NCBI RefSeq assembly: GCF_008180445.1 | Contig: NZ_VTER01000003.1 | Location: 248,001-312,000, forward strand | Direction: 5' to 3' | DNA from: Bacillus_AB infantis_B | Lineage (GTDB): Bacteria > Bacillota > Bacilli > Bacillales > Cytobacillaceae | Length of the DNA: 64,000 bases | In this document: piece after piece, positions 56,891 through 64,000 of the stretch | Numbering within the stretch: position 1 is the first letter of the stretch | Layout: each line of letters starts with the position of its first letter | The notes under the pieces: generated by a model | Told to the model about the DNA's origin: nothing | Databases searched by the model: none | What the model saw: the letters and a program-made list of their open reading frames with translations, nothing else | Made by a program: the position numbers and the translations under genes

Positions 56891-57006
56891 CCCAAACAAA
56901 AAATCTACTACAATTCTTCATTATATTTTTTTAAGAGACAAATCACAACTTGTTTCATGCTGCTGGATATTATTTCATTTTTCACTATTCTTTTTCAGTT
57001 GCCGGA

Positions 57007-57786
57007 TCAGTCTGCGGCAGGGAAGCTGCCGAAGTACTTTGAACGGATGTCCTCTTTCATCCATTCCAGATTATTGGGGACCTGAGGAATTGAATAGCCG
57101 ATATAAATAGGCGTTGTTACGAACCGCGGGACTATTTTGGCATAGATGTCATCTCCGAGTTTATAGAAAAATAAATTATAGCTGGAGCATTTGAACGGAA
57201 AGCTGTGAAGGATATAGCGGACAGCTGCCTGAATATAAGCAGCAAAGGCACCGATTTCCTTCATGTCTCCAAGCTTTGCATTAAATTCATAGAAGCCGAT
57301 TTTCGGGGCTGTTGAAATATTGAGCAGTGTTCTGCCTTTTTGGCTGATGGCCAGTCCTTCAAATTCTTCTTCCCTGATATTCTCTGTGTAATCCACTTCA
57401 TTAAGCCCGACAATCTGCATATGGGGATGCGCAATGGTCCCCCCTGAGAGCGGCCCGTGGTTTTTAAAAAACAGGACAGATGTGAAGCGTCCGCTGTTTT
57501 CCATTTCAAGCCAATGCTTCAATCCGAAACTCAGCAGCTTTTCCAGATGCTCTAAAGAATAGGTTGAGATATCCCCGCTGCATTCGTCTGATTCAATCAA
57601 AACGGTCTGCAGGGTATTTTCAAGGACAGGGAATTTATTTTTCAGCAAAATGATATTGTCCTCAACTGCAAGGATATCGGTCAGCTTTTCTCTCTCACAG
57701 AAAGGGCAGCCCTGCTCTTTGTCACGGATACTGTTTGGCTTTTTCACTCCGATTGAAGTGTTGAAGTTCAAATGTGTTTTTGTCAT
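57007..57786 (-). CDS. GalT/HIT-like protein, DUF4931 family
   Basis: A 259-residue protein of the galactose-1-phosphate uridylyltransferase-like DUF4931 group. The N-terminal zinc-type C-P-F-C-E lies at about 27-31. The nucleophile region is I-A-H-P-H-M-Q-I-V (about 118-126), a HIT-type motif that normally forms a nucleotidyl-histidine. The rest shows the two-lobed GalT fold pattern. The substrate is unknown; nucleotidyl transfer or hydrolysis is likely. Confidence 0.75.
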   Translation of the reverse strand: MTKTHLNFNTSIGVKKPNSIRDKEQGCPFCEREKLTDILAVEDNIILLKNKFPVLENTLQTVLIESDECSGDISTYSLEHLEKLLSFGLKHWLEMENSGRFTSVLFFKNHGPLSGGTIAHPHMQIVGLNEVDYTENIREEEFEGLAISQKGRTLLNISTAPKIGFYEFNAKLGDMKEIGAFAAYIQAAVRYILHSFPFKCSSYNLFFYKLGDDIYAKIVPRFVTTPIYIGYSIPQVPNNLEWMKEDIRSKYFGSFPAAD

Positions 57787-57872
57787 ATTTCCACCATCCT
57801 GCAGGTTTTTCTCTTATAAATCATATCACTTACCTACTGAACCTGGCGCCTTTTTGACCTTGCGCAGGAAAA

Positions 57873-57898
57873 AACGGCAGCCTCTGAGCTGCCGTTTC
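57873..57898 (-). terminator. Terminator after the FixH/YtkA-like gene
   Basis: An AAACGGCAG / CTGCCGTTT nine-base-pair stem with an eight-base loop, followed leftward by TTTTTCC. Confidence 0.88.
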
Positions 57899-57904
57899 TC
57901 TTTC

Positions 57905-58705
57905 CTATTCGACTGTCAGAGGAAAATCAGAGTGTTCATGCAGCCCTTCCGAGTTTTCCACATGGACAGTCACGGTATAGCTGCCCGCCTCTGCAAAGCT
58001 ATGTTCTGCAGAATATTTTCCATCGCCGGACTCTGTCAGGTTCACCCACTCAGGAGTGTCCTTGCCTTCTTTCATAATTTCAAGTTTAACAAGCGCTTCT
58101 TCCAGGGGAGACCCATCTTTCTTGTCCACCTGGACCTCAAGGCCCGCCGCCTGTTTCATATGGATATGATCCGGCTTGATGAAACTGATTACAGCCTCAC
58201 CATGATGGTGGGATGATTCTTCTCCGCCTGACTCATGGTCATGGCCTTCATCTTCCCCATGATCATGAGCAGCTTCTCCGTCTGCGCTATTGCCAGCCTC
58301 TCCGCCCTCACCGGCTTGTACCTCAGCTTTTGGCATTGTATGCATATCCCTCGCTGTTACATGGACCTGTACTATATAATCTCCATCCTTGCCGAAGGTC
58401 TTGGCAGCCTGGTAAATGCCTTTGCCTGTATGTTCTGCAGGAAGCATTTCACTCTCTTCTTGATTTCCTTCCTGCCAGATTTCAAACTTTACTTCATCTG
58501 CATCCTCGACAGCTTCTTCCCCCTGCACTACTTCGACAGAAAGGGTTATTTCTTCATTCAGCTCCACTTTTTCAGGAACATCAAGATTGGCTTCAAGGAT
58601 TTCCGGCACTTGTCCCCCGTTCCCCTGGCCGCTGTCATCAGAACCCTTTCCGCAGGCTGCAAGAGCCATCACGGCGAGGATAAAAACATATAGATATTTC
58701 TTCAT
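57905..58705 (-). CDS. FixH/YtkA-like lipoprotein with His-rich linker
   Basis: A 266-residue lipoprotein (lipobox A-L-A-A-C, Cys 18) with two YtkA/FixH-like beta-sandwich domains, at about 40-130 and 180-265. Each ends in a Y-I-V-Q-V-H-V or Y-T-V-T-V-H-V strand. Between them is an acidic, His-rich linker with A-H-D-H-G-E-D-E-G-H-D-H and S-H-H-H, a likely metal-binding segment. Related domains are linked to copper handling and cytochrome oxidase assembly. That role is an inference here; no neighbour supports it. Confidence 0.78.
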   Translation of the reverse strand: MKKYLYVFILAVMALAACGKGSDDSGQGNGGQVPEILEANLDVPEKVELNEEITLSVEVVQGEEAVEDADEVKFEIWQEGNQEESEMLPAEHTGKGIYQAAKTFGKDGDYIVQVHVTARDMHTMPKAEVQAGEGGEAGNSADGEAAHDHGEDEGHDHESGGEESSHHHGEAVISFIKPDHIHMKQAAGLEVQVDKKDGSPLEEALVKLEIMKEGKDTPEWVNLTESGDGKYSAEHSFAEAGSYTVTVHVENSEGLHEHSDFPLTVE

Positions 58706-58865
58706 TTTTTGTCCCTCTTTCATACAGATTCCTTTTATACAGGATACTATATCTCTTAATTGTGAAATAAGTAAGAAATTACATCAAACATTTGATAACG
58801 GATGCTGTGGCCTTTATGTATATTATAGCTTTCCTTCCCCGCGGGTCCAAATTCAATAAAAAAAA

Positions 58866-58892
58866 GCGGCACAAGGAAGTTCCTTATGCCGC
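58866..58892 (-). terminator. Terminator after cotX
   Basis: A 13-base-pair stem GCGGCATAAGGAA / TTCCTTGTGCCGC (one G-U) followed leftward by TTTTTTTT. Confidence 0.9.
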
Positions 58893-58951
58893 ATATTTAT
58901 TATATGAAAGGAGGTAGGGTTGGATAAGTCTGCGTTTTTTAAGACTGCCTA

Positions 58952-59461
58952 TTACAGGATTTCCAGTTCAATAACCAGCGCAAGAAGTACCTGGATCAGC
59001 AGGTTGAGTGTCAGCGCTACTTGAGTATCTTCAAGGTTTACAGTACAGTCTTTCGCATTTTCAATATAAACGCTCTGGCGGTTAGATTGGTTGATTTGTG
59101 TGAATTGAAGCAAATCTTCAGTGATTCTTTCAGCTTGGCCTCCGTCAGCAATTGAGATATTGATGACAATGACGATTGCTACAACGAGGGCTGCCTGCAA
59201 TGAAGCGGCAACTTGGGTTTCACTTGAGTTTACTTCAACATTGAGACAGTTTTTAAGGACAATGGACTCTTTAGAATATTGGCCCATATTCGTGCCTTGC
59301 ACAACATCTTTTACATCTCTGTCGCTGCTGTCAAAAATGCTCATAGGATGGCTTGACGAAGGATCAAGGGCATTCCATCCGCTGTGGTGGCATGATGAAC
59401 CGGCAGCATTGCTTTCACAATAAACATCTTCTACCTTTGGACGATAGTTTCCACTTAACAA
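58952..59461 (-). CDS. cotX: Spore coat protein CotX
   Basis: A 169-residue outer-coat or crust protein. It has two CotX domains: K-E-S-I-V-L-K-N-C-L-N-V-E-V...T-Q-V-A-A-S-L-Q-A-A at about 64-95, and N-R-Q-S-V-Y-I-E-N-A...T-Q-V-A-L-T-L-N at about 130-155. Each ends in a hydrophobic stretch (A-L-V-V-A-I-V-I-V-I; L-L-I-Q-V-L-L-A-L-V). The N-terminus is Cys/His-rich. It is the second gene of a cotW-cotX pair, expected to be transcribed late in the mother cell (sigma K). Confidence 0.9.
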   Translation of the reverse strand: MLSGNYRPKVEDVYCESNAAGSSCHHSGWNALDPSSSHPMSIFDSSDRDVKDVVQGTNMGQYSKESIVLKNCLNVEVNSSETQVAASLQAALVVAIVIVINISIADGGQAERITEDLLQFTQINQSNRQSVYIENAKDCTVNLEDTQVALTLNLLIQVLLALVIELEIL

Positions 59462-59488
59462 TGTAATCTCTCCCTTAAATTTTTTGCC

Positions 59489-59761
59489 TTATCGGCTTTT
59501 TTTCCTAAACGTGCGTTTGGCTTCTTTCTTAGGCTCTTCTTCGGCAGAATCATTTTTCTTTTTTTGTGCTTCAACAAATTCTTTAACCTGCTGTTCCAGA
59601 TCTTTCACAAGATTGCGGATACGCGTTTTTTCCTCATCTGACAGGTTTTTCGTTTTCAATCCGCTTTCGTCGCTTTGATTCCGCTTTAAAAGGTCTCTTA
59701 CTTTAAGGCTTACAAGCTGATTCGATAGCTCAGCCATCTTGTTATTTAGTTCATCCAACAC
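59489..59761 (-). CDS. cotW: CotW-like spore coat protein
   Basis: A 90-residue, highly charged helical protein. The middle L-S-D-E-E-K-T-R-I-R-N-L-V-K-D-L and the following Q-K-K-K-N-D-S-A-E-E-E, with a basic tail, resemble B. subtilis CotW, which is encoded just before cotX. The position here, 27 bases before cotX, supports the call. Leftward, CATATTAAA near 59,790 resembles a sigma K -10. Confidence 0.75.
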   Translation of the reverse strand: MLDELNNKMAELSNQLVSLKVRDLLKRNQSDESGLKTKNLSDEEKTRIRNLVKDLEQQVKEFVEAQKKKNDSAEEEPKKEAKRTFRKKSR

Positions 59762-59950
59762 AGTTCACCCCCTCCGAGCGCTTATACTATTTAATATGAT
59801 TTTTAAGCCGGCAAGTGAGGGCTAATCCCTATCCCGGCTTAAAAGGGCGTTTGTATCGGCTGATGGTGCGCCACTCAAGGCGCTTGGCCCTTATACTACT
59901 TGTATATGGGATTTCATCCATTTAGTTCGGGCTCATCCCCCAAAAGCAAA

Positions 59951-59977
59951 AAAAGGGCCCTATGCAGGGGCCCTTTT
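59951..59977 (-). terminator. Terminator after the UspA-like gene
   Basis: AAAAGGGCCC and GGGCCCTTTT arms, followed leftward by TTTTGC. Another GC-rich hairpin lies between it and the stop (about 59,990-60,020). Confidence 0.85.
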
Positions 59978-60054
59978 ACAGCAATAAAGAAGCAGGCGGC
60001 ACTATTTGCCGCCCGCTGCATCTTGTATTCGGATTTTTAATGCTTCAGCACTCT

Positions 60055-60690
60055 TCAGTCCTTTTCCACTGCTTCTGCTGCAGCGGTCCCATTATGGATC
60101 TTAATGACTTTTTGATTATGTCCATCCCCTGCTACAAAAAAGCCATTGGAGAAGTCGGTGGACAATTCCCTGAAAAAGGTGCCAAGAGTCCCTTCTTTCC
60201 CGTTATCATCAAACGAAATTCTATAGCCGCCTTCTTCTTTTACCAAAGAAGCTTCTATCCCCTTGTCCCATTCTCCTGCCGGATCGTATACATCGCGGTT
60301 CACTTCAACAAGATGGAGGTCAACGCCTTCAAGAAGCTCGAACAGATGATTGACGAGGGAATGCTTGACGACCATTTCCCATTTGCTCTGAACGGCGTGG
60401 GCCATGACGATTTGAGTGGCGGACTTCTCCCGGACTGTTTCGGCGATTAAATCAGAAACCTTCTGTCCGTTCTTATACTTTTGGATGGCAGGGAGGCCGT
60501 ATTTTTCAGCCAATGATTCAAACAGCATTTTCGTCTGAATCTGATTGAACTCAAGATCCTTTTCCTGCCCCGGGAGCACTGACAATACATAGCACTTCCC
60601 CTTAAATGCATCAGCAAGGAGCTTCCCCCTTTGAATGAGCGTTTCAGCATGCTGAGGGCTGCTTACACATACCAGAATCGTTTCCAGCAA
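60055..60690 (-). CDS. UspA / KdpD-N-terminal-like universal stress protein
   Basis: A 211-residue cytosolic protein. The start is a TTG at 60,690 behind GAGGTG; the much longer frame to 61,023 is only repeat sequence. The opening L-E-T-I-L-V-C-V-S-S-P is the first strand of a UspA fold as in the KdpD sensor N-terminus. An A-T-Q-I-V-M-A-H-A strand follows, and the second half (130-211) is an extra acidic domain of unknown type. Nucleotide binding and stress response are family-based inferences. Confidence 0.72.
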   Translation of the reverse strand: MLETILVCVSSPQHAETLIQRGKLLADAFKGKCYVLSVLPGQEKDLEFNQIQTKMLFESLAEKYGLPAIQKYKNGQKVSDLIAETVREKSATQIVMAHAVQSKWEMVVKHSLVNHLFELLEGVDLHLVEVNRDVYDPAGEWDKGIEASLVKEEGGYRISFDDNGKEGTLGTFFRELSTDFSNGFFVAGDGHNQKVIKIHNGTAAAEAVEKD

Positions 60691-60849
60691 ATCATTCACC
60701 TCGTTTAGAATTTTGCCTACATTATAGCATAGCCAGTCAAACCAACCCAGCCAAAAGCGGGTGTTCAGAGCCATCCCTTCAGCCGCTGCATATAAAAGAT
60801 TCCTTAATGGGAAGATAATGATGTACTTAGGATAAGGAGGGGAAAAGCG

Positions 60850-60984
60850 ATGACAAAAAAGTATAATAAAGGCAGCAGCAACCAAAACTCCCCGCGCGCT
60901 GGCCTGTCCGACCCAATCAGCGGCGACAACAGCAAAGGAAATAAACACAACAAAGACCAAAAAAGCAAAACTGACGCGGACTGA
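60850..60984 (+). CDS. Small hydrophilic protein, possibly spore-associated
   Basis: A 44-residue protein with an ideal AAGGAGG upstream of the ATG at 60,850. It is made almost only of Lys, Asn, Ser, Gly, Gln and Asp (K-Y-N-K-G-S-S-N-Q-N-S, then K-G-N-K-H-N-K-D-Q-K-S), with no hydrophobic core. Such compositions occur among minor small spore proteins in bacilli, but no family is recognised. It ends directly at repeat copy R4. Confidence 0.6.
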   Translation: MTKKYNKGSSNQNSPRAGLSDPISGDNSKGNKHNKDQKSKTDAD

Positions 60985-60986
60985 AC

Positions 60987-61109
60987 GAAATGCGGAGGCG
61001 GCTTGCTCAGAGCCGACAAGCATAAGACGAGCAGGACGGAAGGTTGTCCTTTAACCTTCTGGCCTGATTGGCTTATGACTCGAGGCTCTAGCCGCCAGAG
61101 CTGGACAAT
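60987..61109. repeat. Long-hairpin repeat, copy R4
   Basis: GAAATGCGGAGG...GGAGCTGGACA-type edges (with CAGAGCTGGACA on the right). The tip is different from R1 and R2: GCAGGACGGAAGGTT pairs with AACCTTCTGGCCTG (a few mismatches), keeping a stem. Confidence 0.88.
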
Positions 61110-61110
61110 C

Positions 61111-61293
61111 GAAATGCGGAGGCGGCTTGTTCAGAATCAAGGAACGCAGGCTAAAACCGCCACGTCCTGTGGCAACGCCTGCATGACCCGCATCCTGCGG
61201 GCCCAGCATAAGACAAGCAGGACGGAAGGTTGTTCTTTAACCTTCTGGCCTGATTGGCTTATGACTCGAGGCTCTAGCCGCCGGAGCTGGACA
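61111..61293. repeat. Long-hairpin repeat, copy R5, with inserted hairpins
   Basis: Same edges and tip as R4, but about 70 bases (about 61,135-61,203) are inserted in the left arm. The insert has its own nested palindromes: GCAGGC with GCCTGC, GCCAC with GTGGC, and CCCGCA with TGCGGG. It looks like a second repeat family sitting inside the first. Confidence 0.85.
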
Positions 61294-61294
61294 A

Positions 61295-61419
61295 TCGAAA
61301 TGCGGAGGCGGCTTGCTCAGAGCCGACAAGCATAAGACGCGCTGGAATAAAAGGCGTTCTTTGCCTTTAATTCCAGTGTGGCTTATGACTCGAGGCTCTA
61401 GCCGCCGGAGCTGGACAAA
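61295..61419. repeat. Long-hairpin repeat, copy R6
   Basis: The arms GGCGGC/GCCGCC and CATAAG/CTTATG are as in R2. The tip GCTGGAAT...AAAGGC pairs with GCCTTT...ATTCCAGTG, differing from R2 in several positions while keeping the pairing. Confidence 0.9.
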
Positions 61420-61421
61420 TC

Positions 61422-61455
61422 GAAATGCGGAGGCGGCTTGCTCAGAGCTGACAAG
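61422..61455. repeat. Truncated long-hairpin repeat, copy R7
   Basis: Left edge only (GAAATGCGGAGGCGGCTTGC and AGAGCTGACAAG), ending at the terminator hairpin of the next leftward gene (AAGCCAGCC/GGCTGGCTT, 61,454-61,482). Confidence 0.75.
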
Positions 61456-61484
61456 AAGCCAGCCTGTACAAGGCTGGCTTCCTT

Positions 61485-62048
61485 TCATGCAATGGAAGCA
61501 TCCAGCCTTGGGCGGGCTGAGTCGGCCTGCAGATAATCAGACAGACTCCCTTTGTATACAAGATGGAGAGAAAAGACTTTCTCCAGTTCATGCGGCTTGA
61601 GCAGTGAAACAGGCTTTTCCACCCGGTATCCGCTGGTTTCCTTGAGGATGGTCCCGACGAATTCAGAGCAGAAGAAGGCATTGGATCTGTTATATTCCCA
61701 GTTGAACAGCACGGCGAACAAGCCGAGCAGATTATATTTATAATGATGCCTGTTTTCTTCAAAAAATGCCGCCTGCTCCTGCATCCTGCCATATTCCTTC
61801 TCGCTCACCGTACAGGCATAAACTGCACAGCGGGCATTTGCAAACAAATTCGCGCGCACATCTTCTTTCACGAATCCCCCGGAAAACGGATTGGCAGGAT
61901 TAATCCTCCCGAAGCTGTACACATCCAGCAGCCCTTCATCAAATGAGATGGATGCATGATTGAGTTCTTTTCCAGTAAAAACCCGAATCAGCTTCGTGAA
62001 TAAAGTTCCTGTGTCGGTCAGCAGTACAAATACCTGGCGATGGCCCAT
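61485..62048 (-). CDS. NlpC/P60-like (YiiX/YebB type) cysteine hydrolase
   Basis: A 187-residue protein with a permuted papain-like pattern: L-N-H-A-S-I-S-F (His near 31) precedes F-F-C-S-E-F-V (Cys near 126). The opening V-F-V-L-L-T-D-T-G-T-L-F and the W-E-Y-N-R-S-N-A segment are typical of this group. There is no signal peptide or membrane helix. The family includes hydrolases of amide or thioester bonds; the actual substrate is unknown. Confidence 0.75.
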   Translation of the reverse strand: MGHRQVFVLLTDTGTLFTKLIRVFTGKELNHASISFDEGLLDVYSFGRINPANPFSGGFVKEDVRANLFANARCAVYACTVSEKEYGRMQEQAAFFEENRHHYKYNLLGLFAVLFNWEYNRSNAFFCSEFVGTILKETSGYRVEKPVSLLKPHELEKVFSLHLVYKGSLSDYLQADSARPRLDASIA

Positions 62049-62165
62049 TTCTTTTCCCTCCTGAAAAAAATGAAGGGAAATGCGCAGTGGCGACCGTGCT
62101 GCCCTTCTCCATAATCATACAGCCTCAATGCTCCCTAAAAGAACGAACTCCGGTATTATTTGCTT

Positions 62166-62744
62166 CTAAGCCCCTGGGCCTAGATGATGGGGATTAATGA
62201 TGGAAAACATCAGCAGATCATCAAACTTTCCGCAACTATACTCATAATTCCTCAGCAATCCTTCACGGATAAACCCGCATTTTCCGAAAAGGCGCTGGGA
62301 CTGGAGGTTTGCAGGTTCAATCAGTGCCTGAATTCTCATCAGATTCAAATCCTCAAAGCCATACTGGATGATAGCCGTGATTGCCTCGGTGCCGATTCCC
62401 TGATTCCAGCAGGCAGGATCCAGCTCAAGCCCTATATCTGCCCGGAAATGGGCGGAATCCATGTTCAAAAATCCGCAGCTTCCAATCAGCCCTTTTCCGT
62501 CCTTTAACGAAATTCCCCAGCGGACGCCCGTTCCTTCCTCAAGAATGCGTTCATACCAGCCAATTTCGGAGCGTGCATCATCCAAGTCAGCAAATGGCTC
62601 GATTCCATAGTATTTCGTTACTTCGGCATCAGAAAGATATCCGAGGATATCCTCTGCATCCTCCATTATCACTTTCCTGAGCAGAAGGCGGGCCGTTTCG
62701 ATTTCCGGAAACGATCCTTTCAATTTTTCTTTTATAAGATTCAT
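62166..62744 (-). CDS. GNAT N-acetyltransferase (RimJ/RimL-like)
   Basis: A 192-residue GNAT enzyme. The opening I-E-T-A-R-L-L-L-R-K-V is the usual start of RimJ-like proteins. The middle has W-G-I-S-L-K-D-G-K-G-L-I-G-S-C-G-F, and the acetyl-CoA loop is N-Q-G-I-G-T-E-A (about 114-121), followed by S-Q-R-L-F-G-K-C-G-F near 150. The target (ribosomal protein or small molecule) is not known. Confidence 0.88.
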   Translation of the reverse strand: MNLIKEKLKGSFPEIETARLLLRKVIMEDAEDILGYLSDAEVTKYYGIEPFADLDDARSEIGWYERILEEGTGVRWGISLKDGKGLIGSCGFLNMDSAHFRADIGLELDPACWNQGIGTEAITAIIQYGFEDLNLMRIQALIEPANLQSQRLFGKCGFIREGLLRNYEYSCGKFDDLLMFSIINPHHLGPGA

Positions 62745-62774
62745 TGGACATTCTTCCGTTTCTCATTTTAGTAA

Positions 62775-63347
62775 TTATTCTCCAGCTGCAGAACCAGCCA
62801 ATTCAAAGACGGGATTAGCTTCCCACTCTTCACGCAAAATGCCCATCCTGATTGAATCATAATGGACGCCCTTGTATATCCGGCATTTCCGCAGCCTGGC
62901 TTCCATCGTCATCCCCAGCTTTTCGCCGACCTTGACCATCCGCTCATTTCCTGACCAGGTGGTGTAGCCGGTCCGGGCAATCGGCTTTGTTTGGAAAAGA
63001 TGGCTGATCCAGAGCTTCAATGCCCTTGTCCCATAACCGCCATTCCAATATTCCGGCGAATAAATGACGATTCCCATTTCCAGCCACAGAGATGGCTCAT
63101 GCTCCCAGTAATAGCTGACCGTCCCTTCTATCTTGCCGTTGATTTCGATGGCCAGCATATCCTCCTGGTTGACTACCTGCCCCTTCCTCAACTCGTATTC
63201 AGCAAACGTCAGTGATTTATGCTCAAAATAGGGAGCGTCCCACTTTTTCCACTCCGGATGCTCTTCCTTAAAAGCCAGCTCCCATAACCGGGGAAGATCT
63301 TCTTCGGTGATGGTCCGGAGAATAACTTCAGCGTCTCTCAGTAACAT
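62775..63347 (-). CDS. GNAT N-acetyltransferase
   Basis: A 190-residue GNAT enzyme, 30 bases upstream of another GNAT gene and only distantly similar to it. It has V-I-L-R-T-I-T-E-E-D at the start, a G-T-V-S-Y-Y-W-E-H strand, the acetyl-CoA loop Y-W-N-G-G-Y-G-T-R-A (about 100-109), and the closing V-G-E-K-L-G-M-T-M-E-A-R-L-R. The acceptor is unknown. The two genes probably form one transcript. Confidence 0.87.
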   Translation of the reverse strand: MLLRDAEVILRTITEEDLPRLWELAFKEEHPEWKKWDAPYFEHKSLTFAEYELRKGQVVNQEDMLAIEINGKIEGTVSYYWEHEPSLWLEMGIVIYSPEYWNGGYGTRALKLWISHLFQTKPIARTGYTTWSGNERMVKVGEKLGMTMEARLRKCRIYKGVHYDSIRMGILREEWEANPVFELAGSAAGE

Positions 63348-63442
63348 AGCTCTACCTCTTTATATTTATTTTTGTAATATTTTCATTATAACAATAAAAC
63401 CTCTCTCAAAAAATGGAAACTTCATCATTTTCTCATAATAAA

Positions 63443-63462
63443 AAACCGCCTTATGGCGGTTT
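63443..63462 (-). terminator. Terminator after the exonuclease gene
   Basis: AAACCGCC and GGCGGTTT arms with a TTAT loop, followed leftward by TTTTATTATG. Confidence 0.88.
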
Positions 63463-63473
63463 CGCTAAATAGA

Positions 63474-64000
63474 TTAATTGAAGGGCGGATCAATGCTGCT
63501 CCCGGCGCTCCACGTATAAGTTCTCCCCGGTTTTTTCGCAGGCTGGTATTTTCTCATCGGCCCTTTTTCAAGCACCTCTTTTAAAAACAGGCCCCCGTCC
63601 GGGTTTTGCTGCTTCATCAGCTCCATCAGATATGTAATATCGTCCATCGCCCTGTGAGTTTGATGGTCTGTAATATTGTGGGCGGAAAGGAGAGTCGCCA
63701 GCTTGCTGTTGGCAAAGCCATACTTTTTCCATTGTACTCCCTTCATGGTGCAATACCATTTAAGGTCATTCACTTCAGGATACATCTGATACATGAAGCT
63801 TCTGTCAAATGAGGCATTATGGGCAAATACAGAATCGGCTTTATTAAGGAAAGACTGGACTGACTCATCATGGAAAACCTGTCCCCTTACCATTTCAAAC
63901 GGAATCCCATGAATCCTGTACGCACTGCTATAATTTCTCAGCGCCCTGCTTGAAAGCGGCTCCCTAAGGAAAGACTCCTTTTCCTCAACCTGCAGGATTT
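63474..64000 (-). CDS. DEDDh 3'-5' exonuclease (DnaQ-like), N-terminus off window
   Basis: The C-terminal 175 residues of a DnaQ-type exonuclease; the frame stays open to base 64,000, so the first motif (D-x-E) lies outside. Visible are F-A-H-N-A-S-F-D-R-S-F (ExoII, Asp) and H-R-A-M-D-D-I-T-Y (ExoIII, catalytic His and Asp), the DEDDh type. After these comes a basic tail ending S-I-D-P-P-F-N. It could be a proofreading-like or repair exonuclease. Confidence 0.85.
   Translation of the reverse strand, partial: ILQVEEKESFLREPLSSRALRNYSSAYRIHGIPFEMVRGQVFHDESVQSFLNKADSVFAHNASFDRSFMYQMYPEVNDLKWYCTMKGVQWKKYGFANSKLATLLSAHNITDHQTHRAMDDITYLMELMKQQNPDGGLFLKEVLEKGPMRKYQPAKKPGRTYTWSAGSSIDPPFN

Noticed and set aside
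60691..61023. N-terminal extension of the UspA-like frame with hydrophobic segments
   Set aside because: It is translated from repeat R4 and the opposite strand of the small plus-strand gene. The TTG with GAGGTG at 60,690 begins the conserved fold.
1..64000. tRNA, tmRNA or rRNA genes
   Set aside because: None was recognised by eye; the prophage does not end in a tRNA gene within this window.

Overview
The window comes from the chromosome of an endospore-forming Bacillaceae bacterium. The evidence is a gene order closely matching the Bacillus subtilis suf-yurZ-metQPN-yusE-yusF-yusG-gcvH-yusI-fadE-fadA-fadN-yuzL-fadM-yusU-yusV stretch, S-box (SAM) riboswitches, a FadR-type operator, Fur boxes, a GerA-type germination operon and CotW/CotX spore coat genes. 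The species cannot be fixed from the sequence alone; a soil or marine Bacillus, Cytobacillus or Mesobacillus type is a reasonable guess.

About 1-23,675 is the right-hand part of a tailed-phage prophage whose tail and lysis genes lie off the left edge. Nearly all of it is read leftward. From right to left it holds a tyrosine integrase beside sufB, an ImmA/IrrE protease and CI-like repressor, an operator region with two opposed promoters, Cro-like and DUF771 proteins, a DnaD-type replication protein, small zinc-binding proteins, a C5 DNA methyltransferase, an ArpU-type late activator, a short second tyrosine recombinase, an accessory (moron) zone, and the HNH-TerS-TerL-portal-protease-capsid-connector module of an HK97-like virion. 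The accessory zone (about 7.7-12.7 kb) is AT-rich and carries cargo genes with their own terminators and a duplicated promoter-like element. It includes a tightly overlapping three-gene cassette (large protein of unknown family, winged-helix/zinc protein, PD-(D/E)XK nuclease). I consider this cassette the best candidate for an undescribed anti-phage system.

About 23,700-46,150 is host core: the sufCDSUB Fe-S assembly operon, yurZ, the methionine ABC transporter metNPQ and an O-acetylhomoserine sulfhydrylase each behind its own SAM riboswitch, an MFS transporter, yusEFG, gcvH, yusI, and the fatty-acid oxidation operon fadN-fadA-fadE plus the proline dehydrogenase-type fadM. Between fadN and fadM sit yuzL, carrying an in-frame amber codon, a G-rich tandem repeat, and two blocks of exactly 20-bp periodic repeats.

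About 46,450-51,600 is a Fur-controlled siderophore uptake locus. A binding lipoprotein is read right; two FecCD permeases, an ATPase, a FhuF-like reductase and yusU are read left. Next come a complete GerA-type germination operon (right) and a RodA-like SEDS protein (left). The last 8 kb holds a GalT-like DUF4931 protein, a FixH/YtkA-like lipoprotein, cotW-cotX, a UspA-like protein, an NlpC/P60-like hydrolase, two GNAT acetyltransferases and a partial DEDDh exonuclease. Two clusters of about 123-bp hairpin repeats (56.6-56.9 and 61.0-61.5 kb) have arms that change sequence together while staying complementary.
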